Assembly: GCA_038237745.1 (NCBI GenBank)
Contig: JBBRYJ010000004.1
Location: 161,797-225,796 of the forward strand
Length of the DNA stretch: 64,000 bases
Source of the DNA: DASQEH01 sp038237745
GTDB lineage: Bacteria; Actinomycetota; Actinomycetes; Propionibacteriales; Nocardioidaceae
Reading direction: 5' to 3'
The notes beneath the pieces were generated by a model, which had not been told where the DNA came from, made no database searches, and was given only the letters and a program-made list of their open reading frames with translations. Numbering within the stretch: position 1 is the first letter of the stretch; each line of letters begins with the position of its first letter. Positions 1 to 8,621 of this stretch are shown here, one piece after another. Position numbers and translations under genes: made by a program.

Positions 1-2
1 TG

Positions 3-1004
3 ACCCACGTGATGAACGCCGTCGACCCACGCTTTGTGATGCCGATCTTCGACGGAGCACTGTCCGGGGGTGCCGACTACCTCGATATGGCCATGAGCCT
101 GTCGCGACCACATCCTGAGCAGCCCCACGTGAAGCCCGGAGTGAAGCTGGGCGACGAGCAGTTCGGGGCCGCCGAGCGCTGGCAGCAGGCCGGCCGTCTC
201 GCGCTCGTCGGCATCGGTGTAGAGCCCGGCCTCTCCGACGTCTTCGCTCGGTACGCCGCCGACCACCTCTTCTCCGAGATAGACGAGCTCGGGACCCGTG
301 ACGGCGCCAACCTGACGGTCGACGGGTACGACTTCGCCCCGTCGTTCTCCATCTGGACCACCATCGAGGAGTGCCTCAACCCGCCGGTCATCTGGGAGAG
401 GACGCGGGAGGACCCGGACGGGAGCTGGCACACTACCGAACCGTTCAGCGAGCCCGAGACCTTCGAGTTCCCGGAGGGCATCGGGAGCGTCGAGTGCGTC
501 AACGTCGAGCACGAGGAAGTCGTGCTCATGCCGCGCTGGCTCACCTGCAACAAGGCGACCTTCAAGTACGGCCTGGGCGACGAGTTCATCGGCGTGTTGA
601 AGGTCCTGCACAAGCTGGGTCTCGACAGGACCGACAAGATCCGGGTGGGTGGCGTCGAAGTCAGCCCTCGCGACGTCGTGGCGGCCTGCCTACCAGACCC
701 GGCGACCTTGGGCGACAAGATGAAGGGCAAGACCTGCGCAGGCGTGTACGTGACCGGTAAGGGAAAGGACGGCCAGCCTCGGGCGACCTACCTCTACCAC
801 GTCGTCGACAACGAGTGGTCGATGCGCGAGTACGGTCATCAGTGCGTTGTCTGGCAGACCGCGGTGAACCCTGTCATCGCTCTCGAGCTGCTGGCGGCCG
901 GCACCTGGTCGGGAGCCGGTGTACTCGGGCCCGAGGCGTTCGACTCCGTTCCGTTCCTCGACCTGCTCACCGAATACGGCAGCCCGTGGGGGCAGCGCGG
1001 CTGA
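3..1004 (+). CDS. Saccharopine dehydrogenase-like oxidoreductase (5' truncated)
   Basis: The reading frame is open to the window edge, so the N-terminal Rossmann domain is missing; the GTG and ATG at 9 and 12 are probably internal. What remains resembles the C-terminal two thirds of the saccharopine dehydrogenase family: an early 'YLDMAMS' strand, then 'GIGVEPGLSDVFARYAADHL', which matches the family's glycine-rich substrate-side segment. Family members are NAD(P)-dependent oxidoreductases acting on saccharopine, lysine or carboxynorspermidine-type substrates. The gene points towards a class III aminotransferase on the opposite strand that ends 12 bp away. The neighbouring aminotransferases, acyltransferase and aldehyde dehydrogenase suggest amino-acid or diamine catabolism. 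The exact substrate cannot be told from sequence. Confidence 0.75.
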   Translation, partial: THVMNAVDPRFVMPIFDGALSGGADYLDMAMSLSRPHPEQPHVKPGVKLGDEQFGAAERWQQAGRLALVGIGVEPGLSDVFARYAADHLFSEIDELGTRDGANLTVDGYDFAPSFSIWTTIEECLNPPVIWERTREDPDGSWHTTEPFSEPETFEFPEGIGSVECVNVEHEEVVLMPRWLTCNKATFKYGLGDEFIGVLKVLHKLGLDRTDKIRVGGVEVSPRDVVAACLPDPATLGDKMKGKTCAGVYVTGKGKDGQPRATYLYHVVDNEWSMREYGHQCVVWQTAVNPVIALELLAAGTWSGAGVLGPEAFDSVPFLDLLTEYGSPWGQRG

Positions 1005-1016
1005 CATCGCCTGGGT

Positions 1017-2261
1017 TCAGGCGACTCCAGGGTCGTCGAGGGCGCTCGCGATGGCGGTCGCGAGCTCGCCGACCTCGTCGTCGGTCATGACGAGGGCGGG
1101 CGAGACCTGGATGGCGCCCGCGCCGACGGCTCGCGTCGCTACGCCGTAGGACCGTAGCGTCCTCGCCAGCGACATCGCCTCACCTGGCCCCGCGAGCTGC
1201 ACAGAGGCTAGGGCGCCGGTGCCGGACCGCACCTCGACTACTCGCTCGTGTCCGGCGAGCGGGGAGAGCACCGAGGCCAGCGTCGTCTCCAGACGCGCGG
1301 CCTCGTCGAGAAGTCCCTCACGCTCGACGATGGCGAGGTTCGCCAGCGCCACAGCGGACGCAGCCGCGTGTCCTGAGTAGGTGTACCCGTGGCGCCACCA
1401 GACACCGCCGTCGGGCTTGAAGAATGGCTCGGTCACCTTCGGTGAGATGAGCACCGCACCCATCGGCAGGTAGCCCGAGGTGAGCCCCTTCGCGGTCGTG
1501 ACCATGTCGGGCTCGAGGCCGTAGCGGGTGCTCGCGAACCACGAGCCCCCGATGCGTCCGTAGCCGGTCACCACCTCGTCGGCGATGAACAGGACGTCGT
1601 ACTCCGTGCACGCCTTGCGAACGTCCGCGAGATACCCTTCGGGAGGTGGGTAGACACCCCCGGCAGCGATCACCGGCTCACAGAAGAAGGCCGCGACGCG
1701 GTCTGGTCCGACTCGCTCGATCGTGGACCGCAGGTCGTCAGCGTCGTCCCACGCCACCGTGGCGGCATCGGCCACGAGCTCGCCGTAGCCCTCCCGGTTC
1801 CCGGGGATGCCGGCAAGGGCGGTTCCGGCGTAGTGCATGCCGTGGTAGGCCTTCTGCCGGCCCATGATGATCGTCCGGCTCGGCTGGCCCACCTCGACCC
1901 AGTAGCGCCGAGCAAGCTTGGCCGCCGTGTCGACTGAGTCGGAACCGCCCGAGGTCAGGAACACCTTGCTCCCAGGAACCGGTGCGATACCGGCGAGTCT
2001 CTCGGCAAGCTCGAGGGTGGGGCGGGTCGCGTAGTCGCCGAACGTGCTGTAGGCGGCGAGCCGGCTCATCTGCTCCGCAGCCACCTCGGCAAGCTCGGTG
2101 CGGCCGTGGCCGACGTTGGTGAACCACAGGCCGGCTGTCGCGTCGAGGTACCTGGTGTCGTCGGCGTCGAAGACATGGGAACCCTCGCCGCGCTCGATGA
2201 CGAACTCACCGGCCGCCTCGACCGCCCCCATGTCGGAGAACGGATGCCACAAGCTGCCCAC
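1017..2261 (-). CDS. Class III PLP-dependent aminotransferase
   Basis: A 414-residue fold-type I aminotransferase. I chose the GTG at 2261 because a GGAGGG ribosome site lies 6 bases upstream and the N-terminus then reads 'GSLWHPFSDM', the family's usual first conserved block. Further motifs are 'LTSGGSDSVDTAAKLAR' (cofactor phosphate binding), 'FIADEVVTGYGRIG' with the aspartate that pairs with the pyridine nitrogen, and 'TTAKG' with the Schiff-base lysine at about residue 258. Family members move amino groups from omega-amino acids, diamines or DAPA to pyruvate or 2-oxoglutarate. It is last in a minus-strand run (aminotransferase, acyltransferase, racemase-type enolase, this gene). The substrate is not determined; beta-alanine, putrescine or taurine are all possible. 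Confidence 0.85.
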   Translation of the reverse strand: MGSLWHPFSDMGAVEAAGEFVIERGEGSHVFDADDTRYLDATAGLWFTNVGHGRTELAEVAAEQMSRLAAYSTFGDYATRPTLELAERLAGIAPVPGSKVFLTSGGSDSVDTAAKLARRYWVEVGQPSRTIIMGRQKAYHGMHYAGTALAGIPGNREGYGELVADAATVAWDDADDLRSTIERVGPDRVAAFFCEPVIAAGGVYPPPEGYLADVRKACTEYDVLFIADEVVTGYGRIGGSWFASTRYGLEPDMVTTAKGLTSGYLPMGAVLISPKVTEPFFKPDGGVWWRHGYTYSGHAAASAVALANLAIVEREGLLDEAARLETTLASVLSPLAGHERVVEVRSGTGALASVQLAGPGEAMSLARTLRSYGVATRAVGAGAIQVSPALVMTDDEVGELATAIASALDDPGVA

Positions 2262-2344
2262 GGGATTCCCTCCGTCGTTACGCCGGCCGGTCCAGCCGGT
2301 CAGCGTCAAGGTATCCCAGGACGGCTCGGGGGAGCCTGACCCGG

Positions 2345-3457
2345 CTACCGAGACGTGCGAGTGCAGACCTGCGTGGAGAGCGTGACCCGCCGCAGTATCT
2401 CGTGTTCGGGCGCCACGCCGATGCCGGGGCCGGTCGGCACGTCGACATACCCGTCCCGCATCGTGATCGGCGCGGTGACGTCCTCGGCGAAGAACCTGTC
2501 ACTCCCGGACACGTCACCCGGCAGGGTGAAGCCGGGCAACGAGGCGAGGGCGGCGTTCGCCGCCCGGCCGAGCCCGGTCTCGACCATGCCGCCGCACCAC
2601 ACCGCGACGCCGTTGGCGACGGCGAGATCGTGGATCTTCTTCGCCTCCAGGTAGCCACCCACGCGACCTGCCTTGATGTTGATGATGCGACAGGCCCGCA
2701 AGGCGAGGGCGTCGGCGGCAGACTGCGAGGAGTGGATGGACTCGTCGAGGCAGACGGGCGTCCGGATGAGCGTGGCGAGCTCGGCGTGCTGCCTCAGGTC
2801 GTCGTCCCCGAGTGGTTGCTCGATGAGGAGCAGGTCGAACGGGTCGAGCCGCGCCAGGTGCGATGCGTCTGACAGCCGGTACGCCGCGTTCGCGTCGACC
2901 TGGAGTGGGATGTCTCCGAACCTCTCCCTGACGGCGCTCACCACGCCGATGTCCCAGCCGGGCTCGATCTTGAGCTTGATCCGCACATAGCCCTGGTCGA
3001 GGTAGTCGCCGACGGCGTCGAGCAGCTCGGGAACGGTGTCGACGATACCCACCGAGACGCCGGACGGGACCTTGTCGACGATCCCACCCAGGTGACGCGA
3101 CAGCGTTTCGCCGCTGCGTCGGAGCTCGGCGTCGAGCACCGCCATCTCGAGGGCAGCCTTGGCCATCCGGTGCCCCTTATAGGGCGCGAGCACCCTGGCG
3201 ACGTCACGGGCGGCGAGGTCGGGCTGGGCCAGCAGCCGGGGCACCAGGAAGGAGACCATCACGTCGAGCGCCCCCGCGACGTACTCCGACGAGTAGCGAG
3301 GTTCGGTCGACGCGACGCACTCGCCCCAGCCCTCGGCATCGTCGGCGACCACCCGGACGAGCAGGGCCTCCTTGTCGACCTCGGTGCCGAACGACGTGCG
3401 GAAGGGTGTCGTCAGCGGCAGCCTGACTCGGTGGAGCTCAACCGCCTGGATCTGCAT
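2345..3457 (-). CDS. MenC/N-acylamino acid racemase-type enolase superfamily enzyme
   Basis: A 370-residue enolase-superfamily protein starting at the ATG at 3457, which overlaps the upstream acyltransferase by 20 bp; an open extension further upstream lies inside that gene and is not coding. The catalytic layout of the MLE subgroup is visible: KxK in 'IKLKIEP', metal ligands in 'QVDANAAY', 'LLIEQPL' and 'CLDESI', and the second base in 'INIKAGRVGG'. The family covers o-succinylbenzoate synthase (menaquinone) and N-succinyl/N-acylamino acid racemase. No other men gene is present and a COG3375-like acyltransferase sits beside it. This favours the racemase role, in a D- to L-amino acid route through N-acylated intermediates. 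That assignment is inference; the enzyme could be bifunctional. Confidence 0.8.
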   Translation of the reverse strand: MQIQAVELHRVRLPLTTPFRTSFGTEVDKEALLVRVVADDAEGWGECVASTEPRYSSEYVAGALDVMVSFLVPRLLAQPDLAARDVARVLAPYKGHRMAKAALEMAVLDAELRRSGETLSRHLGGIVDKVPSGVSVGIVDTVPELLDAVGDYLDQGYVRIKLKIEPGWDIGVVSAVRERFGDIPLQVDANAAYRLSDASHLARLDPFDLLLIEQPLGDDDLRQHAELATLIRTPVCLDESIHSSQSAADALALRACRIINIKAGRVGGYLEAKKIHDLAVANGVAVWCGGMVETGLGRAANAALASLPGFTLPGDVSGSDRFFAEDVTAPITMRDGYVDVPTGPGIGVAPEHEILRRVTLSTQVCTRTSR

Positions 3458-4373
3458 TCCCGACCGCCCTCTCGATGACGTAGCCAGCGCCTCGCACGAA
3501 GGCCGACACGCGACCTCCCGCCGCCAGCTCGGCTCCCAACGTGGACCGGACCGCCAGGCGCCACGCGAGGGCAAGCTCTGGGTCGGTCCGGCGAAGCGAC
3601 TCGATGTCGTCCGGAATCGCCACCCGCACGACAGCGACAGCCGCAGCAGCAACCGTGGGGACGGGCCTGCCGTCGACATCGTCGAGGACAGCGGCGGCCG
3701 TGTGCCCGGCGTTCGGGGGTGGGCCCGTGTGAGCGGCGTTGGCAAGCGAGACCACGGACCGTGTCACCGCGGGCGGACCCTCGTTCGCGGTGTCGCATGC
3801 CCCGACCACCTCCGGAGACGTCAGCGCCCACGAGACCAGCAGCCGGTCGCTGCCCTGGCCGACGTTGACTCCGTCGGACATCTCGCCGTAGAAGTTCTCG
3901 TGGTAGCCGGTCAGACGGGCCCGCAGCTTCGTCAGGTTGAAATGGGCGTTACGGGCGACCAGCGGGTCGTAGGTCCAGGTGATCCGCCCCAGACCGTGGC
4001 CTAGCGCCCAGACGCGCTGGTGCAGCTTGAGCGCGAACCCCACGCTGCGGCGTCTCGCCCATGGGCGGACGGCTGCCACGTCGGAGTGCATCGACGAACC
4101 GAGAGGGGTGCCGAAGAAGCCGACTGCACCGCCCACCAGGCCGTCGGCGTCGAAGGCTCCGCTCACGTAGTTGCCCGCATGTGAGAGCGCCCTGAGGTGT
4201 TCCAGCCCGATGGGGGAGGCGCCAGGACTGCGCCAGACGTCATCGAAGAGGTCGATGACCTGCTGAAGCTCCTCGAGCTCGCTCAGACGCCGTACGGTCA
4301 CTCCTGACCGAGCTGCTGCGGCGCCGGCCCGGCTCGCCGCCTCTTCGACCTGGTGCTGAGCGATCTCCTTCAC
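3438..4373 (-). CDS. GNAT-superfamily acyltransferase (COG3375-like)
   Basis: A 311-residue protein with a GNAT-like core ('GLVGGAVGFFGTPLGSSMHS' then 'VRPWARRRSVGFALKLHQRV') and the typical 'ITWTYDPLVARNAHFNLTKL' block of the COG3375 acyltransferases. The ATG start at 4373 is 16 bp from the gabT stop, and the 3' end overlaps the next gene by 20 bp, so the two are probably translationally coupled. In Geobacillus-type systems such an acyltransferase N-succinylates D-amino acids before racemisation by the adjacent N-succinylamino acid racemase; the same pairing here supports that reading. A deacylase, the third step, is not seen in the window. The residues 'NAAHTGPPPNAGHT' form a low-complexity segment that is probably a flexible linker. 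Confidence 0.7.
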   Translation of the reverse strand: MKEIAQHQVEEAASRAGAAAARSGVTVRRLSELEELQQVIDLFDDVWRSPGASPIGLEHLRALSHAGNYVSGAFDADGLVGGAVGFFGTPLGSSMHSDVAAVRPWARRRSVGFALKLHQRVWALGHGLGRITWTYDPLVARNAHFNLTKLRARLTGYHENFYGEMSDGVNVGQGSDRLLVSWALTSPEVVGACDTANEGPPAVTRSVVSLANAAHTGPPPNAGHTAAAVLDDVDGRPVPTVAAAAVAVVRVAIPDDIESLRRTDPELALAWRLAVRSTLGAELAAGGRVSAFVRGAGYVIERAVGNADPGG

Positions 4374-4389
4374 GGACGTCGGCAGGGTG

Positions 4390-5760
4390 TCAGGAGGCGT
4401 CGGCGAGGGCCTTCTCGAAGACGGTGAGTGCCTCGTCGACGAGCTCGTCCGAGATCACCAAGGGCGGAAGGAAGCGGAACACGTTGCCGAACGTGCCGCA
4501 GGTCAGCGTGACCACACCGTCGGCGTGGCAGGCCGCGTTGACCTTGGCTGTGGCAGCGGGGTTGGGGGTTGTCGTACCGGGCTCGACCAGCTCGACGGCC
4601 AGCATCGCGCCTCGTCCCCGTACATCACCGATGAGCGGGTACCGGTCGGCGAGCTCGCGCAGCCGCGCGGTCATCAGCGCCCCGATGTGGCGTGCCCTTG
4701 CGGGCAGGTCGAGCTCCTTCATCGTGGCGATTGCGCCGAGAGCAGCAGCACATGCGACGGGGTTGCCTCCGTACGTGCCACCGAGCCCGCCGGCCCTGAC
4801 TGCGTCCATGATGTCCGAGCGACCAGTGACACCCGCAAGGGGAAGACCGCCCGCGATGCCCTTCGCGGTGGTGATCAAGTCGGGGGTGACGCCTTCGTGG
4901 TCGGAGGCGAACCAGTCTCCGGTGCGGCAGAATCCGGTCTGGATCTCGTCGGCCACGAACACGACCCCGTTGTCGGTGCACCACTGCGACAGCCTGGGCA
5001 GGAAGCCCTCGGCCGGTACGACGAAGCCGCCCTCACCCATGATCGGTTCGATGACCAGGCAGGCGACGTTGTCGCCGCCGACCTGCTTGTCGATGATCGA
5101 GATGGCGCGCTCGGCGGCCGCATCCCCGGAGATGGGCGTCGGTTCGCGGAACGGGTAGGACATCGGGGCCCGGTAGACCTCACCGGCGAACGGGCCGAAG
5201 CCGTGCTTGTACGGCACGTTCTTCGATGTCATGGCCATCGTCAGGTTGGTGCGACCGTGGTAGGCGTGGTCGAAGACGACGACGGCGTTGCGGTCCGTGA
5301 AGGTGCGGGCGATCTTGACGGCATTCTCGACCGCCTCGGCGCCCGAGTTGAGCAGGAGGCTCTTCTTGGCGTGGTTCCCCGGCGTCAGCTCGGCCAGCTG
5401 CTCGCACACCTCGATGTAGGGCTCGTAGGGCGCGACCATGAAGCAGGTGTGGGTGAACCTCGCGACCTGGTCGCTCACCCTGTGCACGACATGGGGGGAG
5501 GCGTTACCCACGCTCGCGACCGCGATTCCTGCCGCCATGTCGATGAGGGAGTTGCCGTCGACGTCGACGATCACGCCACCGCCAGCGGCTTCGACGTACA
5601 CCGGCATACCCACGCCGATCCCGTCGGAGACGAACCTGCCCTTCCGCTCGTGCAGCGCCCGGGACCTGGGTCCTGGGATCTCGGTGATGATACGGCGCTC
5701 CTGCGGCAGGTCAGGTCCGCCGCTCGGCAGATCGGGTCCGCCGGTCAAGGTCTCGGTCAT
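4390..5760 (-). CDS. gabT: 4-aminobutyrate aminotransferase
   Basis: A 456-residue class III aminotransferase closest to GABA/5-aminovalerate aminotransferase. It opens with a 'GGPDLPSGGPDLPQERR' leader and then 'ITEIPGPRSRALHERK', characteristic of actinobacterial GabT. Key segments: 'LLLNSGAEAVENAVKIAR' (PLP phosphate), 'FDHAYHGRTNLTMAMTSK', 'FVADEIQTGFCRTG' (aspartate to the ring nitrogen) and 'TTAKG' with the Schiff-base lysine at residue 300. It converts GABA plus 2-oxoglutarate to succinate semialdehyde plus glutamate. It is the first gene of the minus-strand operon and is divergent from an aldehyde dehydrogenase across 98 bp; that enzyme could oxidise the semialdehyde formed here. Confidence 0.88.
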   Translation of the reverse strand: MTETLTGGPDLPSGGPDLPQERRIITEIPGPRSRALHERKGRFVSDGIGVGMPVYVEAAGGGVIVDVDGNSLIDMAAGIAVASVGNASPHVVHRVSDQVARFTHTCFMVAPYEPYIEVCEQLAELTPGNHAKKSLLLNSGAEAVENAVKIARTFTDRNAVVVFDHAYHGRTNLTMAMTSKNVPYKHGFGPFAGEVYRAPMSYPFREPTPISGDAAAERAISIIDKQVGGDNVACLVIEPIMGEGGFVVPAEGFLPRLSQWCTDNGVVFVADEIQTGFCRTGDWFASDHEGVTPDLITTAKGIAGGLPLAGVTGRSDIMDAVRAGGLGGTYGGNPVACAAALGAIATMKELDLPARARHIGALMTARLRELADRYPLIGDVRGRGAMLAVELVEPGTTTPNPAATAKVNAACHADGVVTLTCGTFGNVFRFLPPLVISDELVDEALTVFEKALADAS

Positions 5761-5822
5761 GGGGCAACCGTATGCCGAAGCCGCCGCTGGTGGCTACGGG
5801 CGTCGGTCTGCGGACGGCTGGG

Positions 5823-5851
5823 CTGACTGGTCGGCCGAAAGGCACTAGCGT
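5823..5851 (+). promoter_or_regulatory. Candidate sigma-70-type promoter, leaderless aldehyde dehydrogenase transcript
   Basis: CTGACT (5823-5828) and TAGCGT (5846-5851) are separated by exactly 17 bp and fit the actinobacterial TTGACN/TANNNT consensus. The -10 box ends 7 bases before the ATG at 5859, so transcription would start on or next to the start codon. That agrees with the lack of a ribosome-binding site there. Confidence 0.45.
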
Positions 5852-5858
5852 CTGACGT

Positions 5859-7301
5859 ATGACGCGGACGTACTCCATGCAGGTAGCGGGCAAGTCGGTC
5901 GACGGACCCGAGAGCTTCGACATCATCAACCCGTACTCGGGCATGGTGGTGGGTACCACATCGTGGGCCACCCCGGAGCAGGTCGACGAGGCGGTCCAGG
6001 CCGCATGTGACCTGAGGGACGAGGCGGCTGCGCTGCCCATCCACGTACGAGCCGACGCGCTCGTGTCCATCAGCAGCCAGATCAGCGATCGGTCGGAGGA
6101 GCTGGCGCAGCTGATCACCGCGGAGAACGGCAAGCCGGTGATGTGGGCTCGCGCCGAGGTGGGGCGCGCGGCGTCGGTCTTCCGGCTCGCCGCGGAGGAG
6201 ACCAGACGCTGGTCCGGCGAGACGATGCGGCTCGACACCGACAAGGCGGGGGAGGGCAGGATGGCCTACGTGCGCAGGGTTCCCAAGGGGCCGGTGCTCG
6301 CGATATCGCCGTTCAACTTCCCGCTCAACCTGGTCGCTCACAAGGTTGCGCCAGCGCTGGCCGTCGGGGCCCCGGTCGTCCTCAAACCTGCGCCGAAGAC
6401 GCCGTTGTCCGCGCTCGTGCTTGCCGAGATCGTCGCGGAGACCGACCTGCCCGCCGGCATGCTGAGCGTGCTCAACGTGTCCAACGAAGCGGCCCCCGCG
6501 CTGGTGGCCGACGAGCGGCTGCCCGTCGTGTCGTTCACCGGGTCGGGTCCCGTCGGGTGGCAGATCCAGGCTGCGGTGCCCCACAAGCACGTCACGCTCG
6601 AGCTCGGCGGGAACGCCGCAGCCGTCGTCTGCGCCGACTGGAGCAGCGACGCCGACCTCGACTGGGCCGCCTCGCGGATCGCCACCTTCTCCAACTACCA
6701 GGCCGGTCAGTCGTGCATCGGAGTGCAACGCGTCTTCGTCAACAACAGCATCTACGAGCCGTTCAAGTCTCGCCTGCTGGCAGCAGTCGAGGGGTTGCAT
6801 GTCGGCGACCCTGCGGACGACGCTACGCAGGTCGGCCCGGTCATCAACGAGGAGGCCGCAGAGCGGATCGTGGCCTGGGTCGGCGAGGCGGTCAAGGGAG
6901 GCGCGACGGTCCTGACCGGCGGTGGACGCGACAAGACCACTGTCGAGCCGACGGTGCTGGAGGGCGTTTCCGCCGAGGACAAGGTGTCGTGCGAGGAGGT
7001 CTTCGGTCCGGTCCTGTTCATCGAGTCCGTGCCCGACAACGAGACGGCCTTCGCCAAGGTGAACGCGTCGCCGTACGGTCTTCAGGCGGGGGTCTTCACA
7101 CACCGTCTTCAGACCGCCTTCCAGGCGCACCGGCAGCTCGAGGTGGGTGGTGTGATCATCGCGGACGTCCCTAGCTACCGCGCCGACCAGATGCCGTACG
7201 GCGGCGCAAAGGAGTCCGGTGTCGGCCGCGAGGGGGTCCGCTACGCCATGCAGGACTACTCCTACGAGCGCGTCATGGTGCTGACCGGTCTCGACCTCTG
7301 A
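5859..7301 (+). CDS. NAD(P)-dependent aldehyde dehydrogenase
   Basis: A 480-residue ALDH-superfamily enzyme of normal length. The cofactor-binding stretch 'ISPFNFPLNLVAHKVAPALA' and 'VVLKPAPKTP' is followed by 'VSFTGSGPVGWQI', the general-base glutamate E248 in 'LELGGN', and the catalytic cysteine C286 in 'AGQSCIGVQRV'. The C-terminal 'EVFGPVLF' and 'PYGGAKESGVGREG' blocks are also present. It oxidises an aldehyde to the acid in the cytoplasm. The sequence resembles the broad lactaldehyde/semialdehyde branch rather than classical GabD. Divergent placement beside gabT suggests it removes a semialdehyde produced by one of the two aminotransferases. The ATG start follows a -10 box by 7 bases, so the mRNA is probably leaderless. 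Confidence 0.85.
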   Translation: MTRTYSMQVAGKSVDGPESFDIINPYSGMVVGTTSWATPEQVDEAVQAACDLRDEAAALPIHVRADALVSISSQISDRSEELAQLITAENGKPVMWARAEVGRAASVFRLAAEETRRWSGETMRLDTDKAGEGRMAYVRRVPKGPVLAISPFNFPLNLVAHKVAPALAVGAPVVLKPAPKTPLSALVLAEIVAETDLPAGMLSVLNVSNEAAPALVADERLPVVSFTGSGPVGWQIQAAVPHKHVTLELGGNAAAVVCADWSSDADLDWAASRIATFSNYQAGQSCIGVQRVFVNNSIYEPFKSRLLAAVEGLHVGDPADDATQVGPVINEEAAERIVAWVGEAVKGGATVLTGGGRDKTTVEPTVLEGVSAEDKVSCEEVFGPVLFIESVPDNETAFAKVNASPYGLQAGVFTHRLQTAFQAHRQLEVGGVIIADVPSYRADQMPYGGAKESGVGREGVRYAMQDYSYERVMVLTGLDL

Positions 7302-7328
7302 CCGACTCGCCCCACGGGGTATGGCGGG

Positions 7329-8621
7329 GTGACGTGGGACGATGAGGCGGTGAGCGACCGGCCGGCTGTCGAGCAGCGGGGCGCGAGCGAAACTCCAGCG
7401 GTCCGAGGCATCACCGTGCTCGGATCGACGGGTTCGGTCGGCACCCAAGCGCTCGACGTCATCCGTAGAAATCCCGACAGGTTCCGTGTGGTGGGGCTCT
7501 CAGCCGGCGGAAGCCGCCCCGAGCTGCTGGCCGCACAGGCGATCGAGTTCGGGGTCGCCGCGGTCGCGCTGGCGCGGGGCACGACTGCCCAGGACCTCCA
7601 GCTCGCGCTCTACGCCGCCGCCCAGCGACGGGGCTACTCGGAGGGGAGGTTCGCACTCCCCAGGATCCTGGTCGGCGCGGACGCCTCCGAACGGCTGGCC
7701 GCCCAGCCGGCCGACATCGTCCTGAACGCTATCGACGGGAGCGTCGGTCTGCGACCGACACTCGCCGCGCTCGACGCGGGCGCGACCCTGGCTCTGGCGA
7801 ACAAGGAGTCGCTCATCATGGGCGGCGACCTCGTGCTCTCGCGTGCCAAGCCTGGGCAGATCGTGCCCGTCGACTCCGAACACTCCGCGCTCGCCCAGTG
7901 CCTTCGTGGTGGTCGCTCCGACGAGGTGCGCAGGCTCGTCCTGACCGCGAGCGGCGGTCCGTTCAGGGGCCGAACCCGCGAGGACCTTCGAGACGTCACC
8001 CGAGCTGAGGCGCTGTCCCATCCGACGTGGGACATGGGCCCCGTGATCACCACGAACTCGGCGACCTTGGTCAACAAGGGGCTGGAGGTCATCGAAGCCC
8101 ACCTGCTCTTCGGTGTCGACTACGACCGCATTGAGGTCGTCGTCCACCCCGAGTCGATCGTGCACTCCATGGTGGAGTTCACCGACGGGTCGACGCTCGC
8201 GCAGGCGTCCCCACCCGACATGCACCTGCCGATCAGCCTGGCTCTGGCGTGGCCCGAGCGGCTCCCCGACGCTGCCGTGCCGCTGCGGTGGGACACGGCG
8301 CAGACGTGGGCCTTCGAGCCGGTGGACCATGCGGCCTTTCCGGCGCTCCAGCTCGCGGTCGAGGCCGGTCGCCGTGCTGGGGTGGCGCCGGCGGTCTACA
8401 ACGCTGCAAACGAGGTATGCGTCGAGGCGTTCCTCGCGGGAAGGCTCTCATACCTAGGAATTGTCGACACAGTGGCTGCGGTCTTGATGCGGAGCGACGT
8501 ACCCTCGGTGACAGGCGATGTGAGCGTCGACGACGTGGTCGCCGCCGACCGTTGGGCTCGTGACCGTGCGGCCGAGGCGGTAGCACGCGAGCCGAGCGCA
8601 GGAGGAGCACCTCACCGATGA
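7329..8621 (+). CDS. dxr: 1-deoxy-D-xylulose 5-phosphate reductoisomerase
   Basis: This enzyme catalyses the second MEP-pathway step, converting DXP to 2-C-methyl-D-erythritol 4-phosphate with NADPH and a divalent metal. The N-terminal dinucleotide motif is 'VLGSTGSVGTQALDVI'; 'LANKESLIMGG' and 'VPVDSEHSALAQCL' carry metal and substrate contacts, and 'VHPESIVHSMVEF' is the flexible-lid block. I use the GTG at 7329 (430 aa); the GTG at 7350 is a reasonable alternative that removes seven weakly conserved residues. The 3' end overlaps rseP by ATGA. It lies upstream of ispG, so two MEP enzymes bracket a membrane protease, as in many actinobacteria. Confidence 0.95.
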   Translation: MTWDDEAVSDRPAVEQRGASETPAVRGITVLGSTGSVGTQALDVIRRNPDRFRVVGLSAGGSRPELLAAQAIEFGVAAVALARGTTAQDLQLALYAAAQRRGYSEGRFALPRILVGADASERLAAQPADIVLNAIDGSVGLRPTLAALDAGATLALANKESLIMGGDLVLSRAKPGQIVPVDSEHSALAQCLRGGRSDEVRRLVLTASGGPFRGRTREDLRDVTRAEALSHPTWDMGPVITTNSATLVNKGLEVIEAHLLFGVDYDRIEVVVHPESIVHSMVEFTDGSTLAQASPPDMHLPISLALAWPERLPDAAVPLRWDTAQTWAFEPVDHAAFPALQLAVEAGRRAGVAPAVYNAANEVCVEAFLAGRLSYLGIVDTVAAVLMRSDVPSVTGDVSVDDVVAADRWARDRAAEAVAREPSAGGAPHR

